Source of the DNA: DATGMS01 sp035303945 | GTDB lineage: Bacteria > Bacteroidota > Bacteroidia > Cytophagales > Cyclobacteriaceae | Assembly (NCBI GenBank): GCA_035303945.1 | Contig: DATGQZ010000043.1 | Coordinates: 154,352-218,351, forward strand | Direction of reading: 5' to 3' | DNA: 64,000 nt | Position numbers and translations under genes: made by a program | In this document: piece after piece, positions 46,542-55,952 of the stretch | Position numbering within the stretch: the stretch's first letter is position 1 | Layout of the letters: every line of letters begins with the position of its first letter | The notes under the pieces: model-generated | The model's input: only the letters and a program-made list of their open reading frames with translations | Databases searched by the model: none | What the model was told of the DNA's origin: nothing

Positions 46542-47522
46542 TTAAGGATGTTGAAGGAAGAAAAAACACTCTTTATGCATGGTCAAGTCAGGTTGATCAT
46601 TGCCAGTAGCGGTAAAACCTGCTTTGACCAAAGCCGTTCGTCGTGGTCCGACCTTTTGGTCAGCGTAGTGGGTATGAAACACATACCACATGTCTCCTTT
46701 GGCATCCACCACCATGTCACCATGCCCTGTGCCGGGATGATGAAGGTCCTTTTGATGAAGGATGGGATTTCCCGGATGTTTTTCCCATGGCCCGAGGGGA
46801 TGTTTGCTGACCGCGTAGCCAACGGCATAATCCGGATTACGAAAATCATTGGCTGAATAAATTAAATAATACAGATCTTTTTCTTTAAAGACGGTTGGTC
46901 CCTCGGCAACGGGCCAAGGAGCTCGTGCTGTATTCTCCCAATGATCCGAGGCATTGATACATTCCTTTAATGTTTCCTCCTTGATACCGGAGAGATCATC
47001 TTTCATTTCTGCAACAAAAATCCTATTGCCTTCCTGTAGACGGACGTGATACAGATAGATTTTACCGTCATCGGCGTGGTATACAAAGGGATCAATCTGC
47101 TTGACTGGACTTTCAAGGGGTGTTTTGATCGCTTGCGTAAAGGGGCCCAAAGGGCTGTCGCTTTCAGCAATGGCAATGTTTTCATTAGCCGTGTAGGCCA
47201 TATAGAACTTCTGCCTATGGGTAAATACCTGAGGTGCCCAAAAGCCTTTGTCGCCATATACATCGTCCTTGTGAAGCGCGAATCCTCCCTTTGCACCGAC
47301 AGGGCCTTCCCAGTTTTTCTTGTCCTTGGAGACATATACCAGAAATCCCTGATTGGCATTGCCTTCCACGGTCCCGTACAGGTAGTAGGTTCCTTCATGT
47401 AAGAAAATCGTGGGGTCAGCCAGATGAATGCCAGGTTCAGATTGCCGAGCGGAGGCCAACTGTGTGGCTAAGGCCAGCACTATAAATAGCACGAAGGACA
47501 AAGCCTGGTGAAGAGGTTTCAT
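46542..47522 (-). CDS. Secreted GH43-family glycoside hydrolase
   Basis: A 326-residue enzyme with an ordinary signal peptide (cleavage near ASARQ) rather than a lipobox, so it is periplasmic or secreted. GH43 acidic residues: Asp36 (HLADPTIF), Asp in QIDPFVYH and Glu in VAEGPTVF. It is divergent from the FecI sigma gene across a palindrome-rich control region. Confidence 0.9.
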   Translation of the reverse strand: MKPLHQALSFVLFIVLALATQLASARQSEPGIHLADPTIFLHEGTYYLYGTVEGNANQGFLVYVSKDKKNWEGPVGAKGGFALHKDDVYGDKGFWAPQVFTHRQKFYMAYTANENIAIAESDSPLGPFTQAIKTPLESPVKQIDPFVYHADDGKIYLYHVRLQEGNRIFVAEMKDDLSGIKEETLKECINASDHWENTARAPWPVAEGPTVFKEKDLYYLIYSANDFRNPDYAVGYAVSKHPLGPWEKHPGNPILHQKDLHHPGTGHGDMVVDAKGDMWYVFHTHYADQKVGPRRTALVKAGFTATGNDQPDLTMHKECFFFLQHP

Positions 47523-47575
47523 TGTTGATTATTTAGCTTTTAGAATAACAGGCACAAAATAAGAAAATCATTTGG

Positions 47576-47587
47576 AGGATGCATCCT
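47576..47587. promoter_or_regulatory. 12-bp palindrome in the GH43/FecI divergent region
   Basis: AGGATGCATCCT is a perfect palindrome, 54 bp upstream of the GH43 start. It may be an operator. Confidence 0.35.
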
Positions 47588-47624
47588 TGAGCCTGGGATT
47601 TGCTGATGTAGGCATGCAGTCGGT

Positions 47625-47638
47625 TCAGCAGATGCTGA
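47625..47638. promoter_or_regulatory. 14-bp inverted repeat in the GH43/FecI divergent region
   Basis: TCAGCA-GA-TGCTGA is a perfect 6+2+6 inverted repeat midway between the divergent genes, a candidate operator. Confidence 0.38.
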
Positions 47639-47684
47639 GCGGCTGAGAACACCTCTTCTATGGATGATGCACCACACAAATAAC

Positions 47685-47718
47685 AATATTTTTCCGAGAA
47701 AATATTTTCTTATATTTA
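47685..47718 (+). promoter_or_regulatory. Inverted repeat and -7-like box before fecI
   Basis: AATATTTT (47685-47692) and AAAATATT (47699-47706) form a perfect inverted repeat with a six-base loop, directly before TATATTTA (47711-47718), one base off the TAnnTTTG consensus. The arrangement suggests an operator overlapping the promoter. Confidence 0.42.
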
Positions 47719-47738
47719 TTGGAAAAGAAAACCATCGC

Positions 47739-48320
47739 ATGTTGTCGGATTCACACTTTGCCAAAGCACTAAAGCAGGGAAATGCCCAGGCATTTGAAAG
47801 CATTTACCTTAAATATGCAGATAAAATTTTTCGTGTATCCAGGAGTTTTTATCTGGAGAAGGAAGAGGCAAAAGAAGTCGTACAAGATGTGTTCTTGACC
47901 TTATGGGAAAAAAGGCATCTCATTAACGAAGACCTCTCCTTGAACGCCTTTCTCCTCACCATTGCGAAAAATAAAATTATCAACCTGCAAAAGAAAAAAG
48001 CTGCTGAGCTTAAACGCCATGGTGCCTATATAGAAAGAAACACTTCTGTAATATCCGCTGAAGATGATTATCTTTTTCGGGAACTTGAGTCATTGACCCT
48101 GAAGTTTTTAGATTCTCTTCCCGACCGTAGGCGCCAAATTTTTTTGATGAGCAGAAAAGAAGGTTTGAAGAATACAGAGATTGCCCAAGGGTTAAACATT
48201 TCGCTAAGGACAGTAGAAAACAATATCTATCAAGCGGAAAAGGAAATTCGAGCTTACTTAAAGGAGCACCATCTGCTTATCAAAAGTATTGTAATGGCAA
48301 TCGGGTTTTTCAATTGTTGA
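47739..48320 (+). CDS. ECF sigma factor, FecI-like
   Basis: A 193-residue sigma-70 family ECF factor of the Bacteroidota FecI type. Region 2 is around AKEVVQDVFLTLWE (44-57), and region 4 holds LPDRRRQIFLMSRKEGLKNTEIAQGLNIS with the helix-turn-helix RTVENNIYQAEKEI. The ATG at 47739 is preferred because the upstream extension carries the promoter and lacks homology. It is followed by FecR and an STN-type SusC, the standard trans-envelope signalling set. Confidence 0.92.
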   Translation: MLSDSHFAKALKQGNAQAFESIYLKYADKIFRVSRSFYLEKEEAKEVVQDVFLTLWEKRHLINEDLSLNAFLLTIAKNKIINLQKKKAAELKRHGAYIERNTSVISAEDDYLFRELESLTLKFLDSLPDRRRQIFLMSRKEGLKNTEIAQGLNISLRTVENNIYQAEKEIRAYLKEHHLLIKSIVMAIGFFNC

Positions 48321-48391
48321 AAAAAAGCACCTAACCCTAGAGTAAAATCTGTGTCGGCGTTGTATATACAGTAGTATTTGCAATGTAGCAG

Positions 48392-49387
48392 ATGGATGAC
48401 AAACTACTGAAGAGATTTTTTGCAGGCCAATGCTCCAAAGAAGAGCATGAGGAGGTAATTTCATGGTACTTTTCTGGGGAAGCAGACGAAGATATTTCAG
48501 CACGGATTGCGGCGTACTGGGAAACTGCGCAAATTAAAGAAGCGTCCGAAGATTGGGGTAAAGAAGAAGTACTTGGTATGCTTCGAGAAAGCATTCTAGA
48601 TGCCGAACCTGGAAACAACATGAAATCCAAGCGATTTATGTTGTTCTTCCGGGAATATCTGCAATATGCGGCCGTGCTGATGTTTATAGGACTGGCTATT
48701 GCCGGTTGGGCACTTTTTACAAAACCCGTAGCAGAAATAGCCAGAGACGCCACGCCAACATTCACCCATTTACGTACTGACAAGGGAGAGAGAACCCAAC
48801 ACCTTTTGCCGGATGGAACGAAAGCATTTGTAAATGCTGAATCCTCCCTTTGGTACAGCGCTGACTATCTGACGTCAGCCAAACGCACCGTTTATCTGGA
48901 GGGTGAAGCATTTTTTGAAGTTGCGGAAGACCCGTCGCGGCCATTCAGCGTCCACGCTCATAACATCACTACTACCGCATTAGGCACCTCGTTTAATATT
49001 GAGGCCTTTGCCGAAGAAGACATTATTGTGTCTTTGATGACAGGGAAGGTTAAGGTCGAGGAGTCACTGAATGCAACCTATCTTCAGCCTGGAGAGCAAG
49101 TAATCTACGATGTCAGCACCAATGATTTGACTAAAAAGAAACTGGAGCCTATGTCTGCATTTGGCTGGAAGGAAGGTATACTATACTTTAAAAATGAAAG
49201 CTTTGTTGATTGCATGAAAAAATTAGAACGGTGGTATGGGGTGGAGATAGCTGTGCAAAAAGCAAATATTGATGATGGCTTTACAGGATACTATCGAAAC
49301 AAGTCGCTTCATTCAGTACTGGAGGGGATGGCATTTGTTCTCGGATTCGACTTCCAGGTGGACGGTAAGCGGGTAATTATAAAGTAA
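48392..49387 (+). CDS. FecR-family anti-sigma factor
   Basis: A 331-residue single-pass inner-membrane protein: a cytoplasmic N-terminal sigma-binding region, a TM helix (about 88-109), a periplasmic FecR domain (LPDGTKAFVNAESSLWY, VYLEGEAFFEVAEDPSRPF, VTTTALGTSFNIEAF-like), and a C-terminal DUF4974 domain (FKNESFVDCMKKLERWYGVEI). It relays the outer-membrane receptor signal to the ECF sigma factor 71 bp upstream. Confidence 0.92.
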   Translation: MDDKLLKRFFAGQCSKEEHEEVISWYFSGEADEDISARIAAYWETAQIKEASEDWGKEEVLGMLRESILDAEPGNNMKSKRFMLFFREYLQYAAVLMFIGLAIAGWALFTKPVAEIARDATPTFTHLRTDKGERTQHLLPDGTKAFVNAESSLWYSADYLTSAKRTVYLEGEAFFEVAEDPSRPFSVHAHNITTTALGTSFNIEAFAEEDIIVSLMTGKVKVEESLNATYLQPGEQVIYDVSTNDLTKKKLEPMSAFGWKEGILYFKNESFVDCMKKLERWYGVEIAVQKANIDDGFTGYYRNKSLHSVLEGMAFVLGFDFQVDGKRVIIK

Positions 49388-49457
49388 AAGCAAATAATAG
49401 CAATTAAAACCCTTCGACCATGAACCATTACTTAATTTCAAACATAACACCGTAAAT

Positions 49458-52400
49458 ATGAAATGTAAACCATTACAACGATTTCTGATCACTGCCAAAA
49501 GTTTTATTTTGACGTTGGTGATCTTATGTGGGCATGGGGATTGTCTGTTCGCAGGTGACAATCCTAATTCAACCAAAAAGCTTGATGATATTATTATCGA
49601 ATTGAAGGTTGAAAGTTCCTCTCTACAGGAAATATTATTAACCATTGAAGCACAAACTGCATTTCACTTTGTCTACAATGAGAAAACGCTCCAAAAACAC
49701 AAGCAAGTTAAGGTCTCACCGGGCTCCGAATCATTGGGGAATGTATTGAGAAACATTTCAAAGCAAACCCAATTGGCCTTCAAGAGACTGGATGACAACA
49801 TTCATATCAGCGATTGGAAGAAAGACGAGCAAGCGGTACAGGAAGTGCTTATGAGACAAAGCCGCACCATCACCGGAACGGTGGTATCTCAGGCTGATGG
49901 TGAAACCTTGCCCGGAGTGACGGTACTTGTAAAAGGAACAAATAACGGAACGATAACTGACATTGACGGAAAGTATAGTATTGAGGCAAATGACGGCGAT
50001 GTTCTCGTTTTTTCGTCGATAGGATACCTTAGCCAGGAAGTCGTCGTAGGTGGGCAAAGCGTGATCAATGTTACTTTGGCAGAAGATGTGCAAAGCTTGG
50101 AGGAGGTAGTGGTGATCGGTTATGGTACGGTGCGCAGGGAGGAACTGACCAGTTCGGTGGTAAGCATAAATCAAAAAGATTTTATTTCAGGAGCCGTCAA
50201 CAATCCTATACAAATGATAGATGGGAAAGTGGCAGGCTTGACTATGGGGACTCCCGCTGCAGCCGATCCTAATGCGGGATCAAGTCTACAAGTCAGGGGT
50301 GTTGCTTCAGTTAATGCCGGCACCGGGCCGCTTATTGTGGTGGACGGGGTGCCTGGACGGGACCTTAATGCCATTCCGAAAGATGAAATTGAGAGTATCA
50401 CGGTTCTAAAGGATGGGGCATCTTCCTCCATTTATGGCGCAAGAGGTGCCAATGGTGTGATACTAGTCACGACAAAAAAGAGTGATGGCGGAGGAACAAG
50501 GGTGTTTTATGAAGGACATCTATCTACCAATTTTATCGCTAAGCGGCCGGAAATCTTAAGTGCCCAAGAGTATGTAGCTTATGGTAGATCCAATACTTAT
50601 GATCCTTCAGAGGCAAATAACCTTCCATACAACAATAATTTCTACGATGAGCTCCTTAATGATTTATCGTTGGAACGCTACCATCATTTCGCCATCGAAG
50701 GAGGAACAAGAGATTCCAATTATCGCCTGTCCGTGAATCATCGGGATGCCGAGGGGGTTGATATCTCCTCAGGCAGGAAAGACTATGGAGCACGATTGAA
50801 TTTTAATTACAACATCAAAGATCGTGTGGATGTATTTGGAAACATCTACGTGAATAAGAGCGAAAGGGAGCTTACCAATTATATGGCTTTTCGCCAAGCT
50901 ATCAAAGCACAGCCTACGGAACCAATATTCGATCCAGACAATCCAACAAAGTATTATCTTTTTAGCGGATACGATTACTATAACCCTGTTGCCTTGCTTA
51001 AGAACACTTCGAACAGAGGAGAGCATGCGCTCGTAAGTGGAGACATTAATGTGAGGTGGCATATCACTGACCAACTCAATACCAGCCTGTTGCTTGCTGA
51101 AAATTTTACGGAAAGTTCTAGCTATCTGTATCAATCCAGTGATTCCAGAGACTCTCGCGACAACCAATATGCCGGCAGAGCCACCCGAGGGCAAGCAAGG
51201 GACAATGATAAGATATTGGAATGGACCGCCAACTACCTGCTCGAAAAGCATAGTCACAGCGCGCAAATACTTGCCGGATACAGCTACCAAAGATTTGTAA
51301 ATGAAGGATTCAGTGCCTGGAACGCCAACTTCTCCTCGGATGCCTTATTATGGAACAATTTGGGAGGAGGCACTTGGCATAGCACTTCTGGAGGGCAGGT
51401 AGCTCCTTCGTCTTATAAGAGCTCCAGTACGTTGATCGCCTTTTTTGGCCGGGTCAACTATAACTATGAGGGGAAGTACTTACTGTCTGCATCGCTTCGT
51501 AGAGAGGGATCGAGCAAGTTTGGAGCGAACAACAAGTGGGGCAACTTCCCGGGAGTTTCTGCGGGCTGGGTCCTTTCAAAAATGGAGTTTTTTAATTCCG
51601 ATGTCATCAATAATTTAAAATTGAGAGCCAGCTTTGGTACGACGGGAAGAGAGGATATATCTCCCCTATTGTCCACCGCCACCTATAGCGCCCACTCCTA
51701 TTATAATATGGAAGGTGAATGGCTTAGAAGCTGGGGGCCTTCTGGAAACCCTAATCCTGATTTGAAGTGGGAAGTCAGCACCAATATCAATGTAGGATTT
51801 GATCTTATTACCTTCAAAGATAGACTGGCCTGGAGCGTCGATTTTTATAACAGAAAAACCAAAGATCTGTTGTTTTTCACCCCTACTCCCAAGCCGCCCT
51901 ATATCTACGGAAATACATGGAGTAATGTGGGGTCGATTCAAAACAAAGGCATTGAAATGGTGTTGGATTGGACAGCTGTGAAGACACAGGACTTTCAGTT
52001 CACTACCTCCATAGTAGGAAGCTACGGCAAAAGTACCATGTTGTCCATCAACGACAATGCGAACAAAGAAGGAACAACTTTTATGGATTTATACAATCTA
52101 CCCGCACCCGGAAATCCAGGAACGATAGTGCGGTTAGAGGAAGGGGAAGAAGTTGGCAACTTCTATATGTACAAGCATGCAGGAATTGATGAAGATGGCA
52201 ATTTCCTTATTTACAATTCTAAAGGAGAAGTCATTGTAGCTACGCAAAAAACGGCAGCAGATAAACAATATGTAGGCAATGGTATTCCCGATATTACGCT
52301 TTCATGGAACAACCGGTTTGTCTACAGAAATTTTGACCTCACCCTCTTCTTCAAAGGTGCATTTTTGTGGGACGTGGTTAATCTGCACCAAATGTATTAC

Positions 52401-52736
52401 GGCTTGTCCAATGCTCCCGGAAATGTCTTGAGATCGGCATACGGTAGAAATGCACAGATCAAGGCGGAGAAAGAAACCAGTTCATATTTTATGGAACGGG
52501 GAGATTATATCAACCTGAGGAATCTGTCGTTAGGCTACACCCTGCCCCTACCGGAGAATTCCTTTTTTAGGTTGGTGAGAGGCAACCTGAATGCAACCAA
52601 CCTATTTACAATCACAAATTTTTCCGGACTGGACCCAACACAACTCGAGGTAAACGGATTGACTCCTGGTATTCAGACAATGGATTTTTATCCCAGTACC
52701 CGTTCCTTTACGCTAGCTGTTCAACTATCGTTCTAA
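49458..52736 (+). CDS. SusC/RagA-family TonB-linked receptor with N-terminal STN signalling domain
   Basis: A 1092-residue outer-membrane transporter. After the signal peptide comes an STN domain (about 48-113, SLQEILLTIEAQTAFHFVYNE), a carboxypeptidase-D-like domain (about 134-200), a plug (GPLIVVDGVPGRDLN; VLKDGASSSIYGARGANGVI) and a barrel. The STN domain contacts FecR when the ligand is bound, so substrate capture should induce its own operon. It lies 70 bp after fecR and 11 bp before susD. Confidence 0.94.
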   Translation: MKCKPLQRFLITAKSFILTLVILCGHGDCLFAGDNPNSTKKLDDIIIELKVESSSLQEILLTIEAQTAFHFVYNEKTLQKHKQVKVSPGSESLGNVLRNISKQTQLAFKRLDDNIHISDWKKDEQAVQEVLMRQSRTITGTVVSQADGETLPGVTVLVKGTNNGTITDIDGKYSIEANDGDVLVFSSIGYLSQEVVVGGQSVINVTLAEDVQSLEEVVVIGYGTVRREELTSSVVSINQKDFISGAVNNPIQMIDGKVAGLTMGTPAAADPNAGSSLQVRGVASVNAGTGPLIVVDGVPGRDLNAIPKDEIESITVLKDGASSSIYGARGANGVILVTTKKSDGGGTRVFYEGHLSTNFIAKRPEILSAQEYVAYGRSNTYDPSEANNLPYNNNFYDELLNDLSLERYHHFAIEGGTRDSNYRLSVNHRDAEGVDISSGRKDYGARLNFNYNIKDRVDVFGNIYVNKSERELTNYMAFRQAIKAQPTEPIFDPDNPTKYYLFSGYDYYNPVALLKNTSNRGEHALVSGDINVRWHITDQLNTSLLLAENFTESSSYLYQSSDSRDSRDNQYAGRATRGQARDNDKILEWTANYLLEKHSHSAQILAGYSYQRFVNEGFSAWNANFSSDALLWNNLGGGTWHSTSGGQVAPSSYKSSSTLIAFFGRVNYNYEGKYLLSASLRREGSSKFGANNKWGNFPGVSAGWVLSKMEFFNSDVINNLKLRASFGTTGREDISPLLSTATYSAHSYYNMEGEWLRSWGPSGNPNPDLKWEVSTNINVGFDLITFKDRLAWSVDFYNRKTKDLLFFTPTPKPPYIYGNTWSNVGSIQNKGIEMVLDWTAVKTQDFQFTTSIVGSYGKSTMLSINDNANKEGTTFMDLYNLPAPGNPGTIVRLEEGEEVGNFYMYKHAGIDEDGNFLIYNSKGEVIVATQKTAADKQYVGNGIPDITLSWNNRFVYRNFDLTLFFKGAFLWDVVNLHQMYYGLSNAPGNVLRSAYGRNAQIKAEKETSSYFMERGDYINLRNLSLGYTLPLPENSFFRLVRGNLNATNLFTITNFSGLDPTQLEVNGLTPGIQTMDFYPSTRSFTLAVQLSF

Positions 52737-52747
52737 ATCTAACTGAA

Positions 52748-54436
52748 ATGAAAAAGACACACTATATATTTTGGATAACACTGCTGTGGGCTGTAGCATG
52801 TACTGATCTCACAGAAGATATGTATGACCGGGTTGGGGCAGGTAATTTTCTGCAAAACAAAGAAAATGTATTGCAGGTATTGGCAACTTCATACTCCTAT
52901 GCCCACAGTACTACGCTTATTTCATGGTTTTTTCCTCAAGAATTGACTGCAGATCAGATATTGACGCCAACACGTGGCATACATGGTTATAACGCAGGTG
53001 AATATCTCAGATACAATCAACACACTTGGACTGAGCTCGATCGAGGAGCAACGATGGCCTGGAACGAAAACTATTCGCTGATAGGCTTCACAAACACATT
53101 TATTGAAGATATAAGGGATTTAGATTATGCTTCACTTGGTCTAACTGAAGATGATAAAAACCAACATATTGCGGAAGCACGAACCCTGCGTGCATTTGCT
53201 TACTGGCATCTATTGGACATATATGGAGGTGTTCCATTGGTCACCACAGTGACAAGTGAAATTCCTGCCAGGAACAGTGCCCTTGAAGTCTTTCAGTTTA
53301 TAGAAAATGAGCTGAACGAATCCTTAGCCAATCTAAAGGTAAAACAAACAGCAGGAGATCCAGCTACATTGTACCGGATGACCAAGGCTGCAAATAGATT
53401 TTTGTTGATGCGTTTATATTTCAACAGCGAAGCTTATATTGGAACAGCAAAGTTTAATGAAACAAAGCAGCTTGCAGAGCAGTTGATCAACGGGGAGTAC
53501 GGTAATTATGCACTTGATGACAGCTGGAACGGCCCTTTTACCTGGAACAATAATTTATCGCCAGAGCTTGTATTTGCATTTCCCATTGAGAAGGGGCAAA
53601 GAGATGAGAAAAACTGGTGGTTCGGTGGCTTCCATCACTATCAGAGCCATTTGACCTTCGGATCATCTCATGGCGGCACAGGTTGGAATGGATGGGGACT
53701 TGCTCCCTCTATCACCGCTACGGGTGAACCTCTAAACTATAAAATCGGTACGCCATACTCCAGATACCATGAGAAAGATATCAGAAAGAAGCCTTGGAAA
53801 TATTTGGGAAATGGCGAATGGGAAGGGATGTTTTTGGAAGGGCTTCAGCATACATATGACGGAACCCAGGTGATAATGGGTGTAGAGGAATATAAAGGGC
53901 AACCGCTTGTTTTGGTAGATTATGTAGCCAGAATGTCGGAAGGGGACACGAACTCTATGAGTATGCTTAAAGGAGAAGAAAACACAGGTATACGACCGGT
54001 GAAAGTGTGCCCAGTTTTCCCTGATGTGGCATCTCAATACGAAGCCCAGGCGGATCAACCTGAGATGAGGCTAGCAGAAGTTTATTTCACCTTGGCAGAA
54101 TGCCATTTACGGCTGGGAGATAAAGCGGCTGCAGCACAGTTAGTCAACGAAGTTATTAGACGGAATTACTTAGAGGCTGACTGGAGCAACAGCACGCTAA
54201 ACCTTCAGCTTACCTCCAATGATCTAGATGAAGAAGGATATCGGATTTTAGAAGAATGGGGAAAAGAATTTTTAATGGAAGGCCGTAGGCGAACGGACCT
54301 CATTCGGTGGAAAAAATACACCACGGAAACATGGTTTGACCACAACGAGCCTTCACAAAGTTTCAGGACCAGAATGCCGATACCTGATTTTGCCATAAAT
54401 GCGAATCCTTTGCTCGAACAAAATGAAGGCTATTAA
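52748..54436 (+). CDS. SusD/RagB-family nutrient-binding lipoprotein
   Basis: A 562-residue surface lipoprotein (lipobox AVACT, Cys18) of the classical RagB/SusD type. It has the N-terminal SusD_RagB region, the motif EARTLRAFAYWHLLDIYGGVPLV (about 140-162), and a C-terminal domain with EWGKEFLMEGRRRTDLIRW that is typical of the family. It pairs with the STN-type SusC just upstream; glycan rather than peptide binding is suggested by neighbouring sugar enzymes. Confidence 0.93.
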   Translation: MKKTHYIFWITLLWAVACTDLTEDMYDRVGAGNFLQNKENVLQVLATSYSYAHSTTLISWFFPQELTADQILTPTRGIHGYNAGEYLRYNQHTWTELDRGATMAWNENYSLIGFTNTFIEDIRDLDYASLGLTEDDKNQHIAEARTLRAFAYWHLLDIYGGVPLVTTVTSEIPARNSALEVFQFIENELNESLANLKVKQTAGDPATLYRMTKAANRFLLMRLYFNSEAYIGTAKFNETKQLAEQLINGEYGNYALDDSWNGPFTWNNNLSPELVFAFPIEKGQRDEKNWWFGGFHHYQSHLTFGSSHGGTGWNGWGLAPSITATGEPLNYKIGTPYSRYHEKDIRKKPWKYLGNGEWEGMFLEGLQHTYDGTQVIMGVEEYKGQPLVLVDYVARMSEGDTNSMSMLKGEENTGIRPVKVCPVFPDVASQYEAQADQPEMRLAEVYFTLAECHLRLGDKAAAAQLVNEVIRRNYLEADWSNSTLNLQLTSNDLDEEGYRILEEWGKEFLMEGRRRTDLIRWKKYTTETWFDHNEPSQSFRTRMPIPDFAINANPLLEQNEGY

Positions 54437-54493
54437 TCAAATAAATCATTGCCTGTAGAAGGCGCCATATGCTTTGTTAAACCAATTTGTACA

Positions 54494-55891
54494 ATGAAAG
54501 AAAAAACCCAAGACTCACGAAGAAAATTTCTTAAGCAAATAAGCACTACTGCGGCTGCAGCAGCGGTGGTGCCCGCTAGTTTAGCCCAAACCGGGCAAAC
54601 AGCCACTTACCTTCCTCTGGTTAAAAGGAAGAAGATTTCCGCCAACGACAATATCCGCATTGCACTGATAGGCACTGGAGGAATGGGCATAGGTGACACC
54701 AATACTGCATTGATGGTGGAGGGCGTGGAAGTGGTAGCAGCCTGCGACTTATATGACGGCCGCCTCACCCGTGCAAAAGAGTTGTGGGGAAAAGGACTCT
54801 TTACCACCAAAGATTACCGAGAGATCTTGGACCGCCCGGATGTGGATTGCGTTATCAATGCCACCACCGATCATTGGCATGAAGTCATTTCCATTGATGC
54901 CTTAAAAAAAGGCAAACATGTCTATTGCGAAAAACCGATGGTGCAAAAAACCGAGGAAGGGCATCGGGTGATCAAAGCGCAGAAAGAATCCGGCAAGGTA
55001 TTTCAAGTAGGAAGCCAATATGTAAGCTCCATCATCCATGCAAAAGCAAAAGAGCTGATTGAGGCAGGTGATATTGGCGAAATTAATTTTGCAGAAGCTC
55101 AGATTGACCGACACAGTGCTTTAGGTGCATGGCAATATTCCATTCCCCCAGATGCCTCTCCTCAAACCGTGGATTGGGACACGTATTTAGGTAGAGCGCC
55201 TAAAAGGCCATGGGATCCGCTGCGTTTTTTCAGATGGAGGAATTATCAGGACTATGGTACAGGCGTGGCGGGAGATCTATATGTACATATGCTTTCGATG
55301 CTGCACTTTGTGACAGGATCCAAAGGGCCTGAACGTGTCATGGCCACCGGTGGATTGCGCTATTGGAAAGATGGAAGAGATGTACCCGACATTCATATCG
55401 GCTTGTTTGATTATCCAGCATCCGCAGAGCACCCTGCATTCAACCTCACCCTACGGACTAACTTTGTGAGTGGCGGAGGCGACAATTATCTTTTTCGCAT
55501 CGTCGGCTCAGAGGGAGATATCAGCATTGGATGGGACAACTTGGTGGTGAGGCGCACGCCCTTCCCTAAAGCACCGGGCATATCCATACATTCCTTTCCT
55601 GAAGCCATGCAGGAAGCTTACAAAAAAGAATATGCTCAGAAGTATCCGCAACGACCAGAAATGGAAGGCCCCAAAGAAATGGTTTATAAGGTTCCACAAG
55701 GATACAAAGGAGACCGCTACGAACATTTTGTCAATTTCTTTGATTCTGTTCGGGACGGGACTAAGGTTGTGGAAGATGCCACCTTTGGGCTAAGGGCCTG
55801 CGGACCAACAGAGGCAGGAAACATAAGTTATTTTGAAAAAAGGATTGTCACCTGGGATCCTGAAAAAATGCTTATTGGAGGTAAAGTTTAA
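54494..55891 (+). CDS. Tat-exported Gfo/Idh/MocA-family oxidoreductase
   Basis: A 465-residue oxidoreductase with an N-terminal twin-arginine signal (SRRKFLKQISTTAAAAAVV). The Rossmann motif is IALIGTGGMGIGD and the EKP motif is YCEKPMVQKTEEG. Tat export fits a protein folded with its nicotinamide cofactor before translocation. The start at 54494 places the Tat motif correctly; the longer form from 54449 does not. Lying between SusD and a DUF1080 lipoprotein, it may oxidise sugar hydroxyls (for example at C3) in the periplasm. Confidence 0.9.
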   Translation: MKEKTQDSRRKFLKQISTTAAAAAVVPASLAQTGQTATYLPLVKRKKISANDNIRIALIGTGGMGIGDTNTALMVEGVEVVAACDLYDGRLTRAKELWGKGLFTTKDYREILDRPDVDCVINATTDHWHEVISIDALKKGKHVYCEKPMVQKTEEGHRVIKAQKESGKVFQVGSQYVSSIIHAKAKELIEAGDIGEINFAEAQIDRHSALGAWQYSIPPDASPQTVDWDTYLGRAPKRPWDPLRFFRWRNYQDYGTGVAGDLYVHMLSMLHFVTGSKGPERVMATGGLRYWKDGRDVPDIHIGLFDYPASAEHPAFNLTLRTNFVSGGGDNYLFRIVGSEGDISIGWDNLVVRRTPFPKAPGISIHSFPEAMQEAYKKEYAQKYPQRPEMEGPKEMVYKVPQGYKGDRYEHFVNFFDSVRDGTKVVEDATFGLRACGPTEAGNISYFEKRIVTWDPEKMLIGGKV

Positions 55892-55905
55892 ATAGAAGTC
55901 ATTTG

Positions 55906-55936
55906 GGAGGCTGGCTTAAAGATGAGGCTGGCCTCC
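55906..55936 (+). promoter_or_regulatory. Intercistronic hairpin before the DUF1080 gene
   Basis: GGAGGC (55906-55911) and GCCTCC (55931-55936) form a six-bp stem between the Gfo/Idh and DUF1080 genes. No T run follows, so read-through is expected. Confidence 0.35.
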
Positions 55937-55952
55937 ATTAAATTCAATTAAG

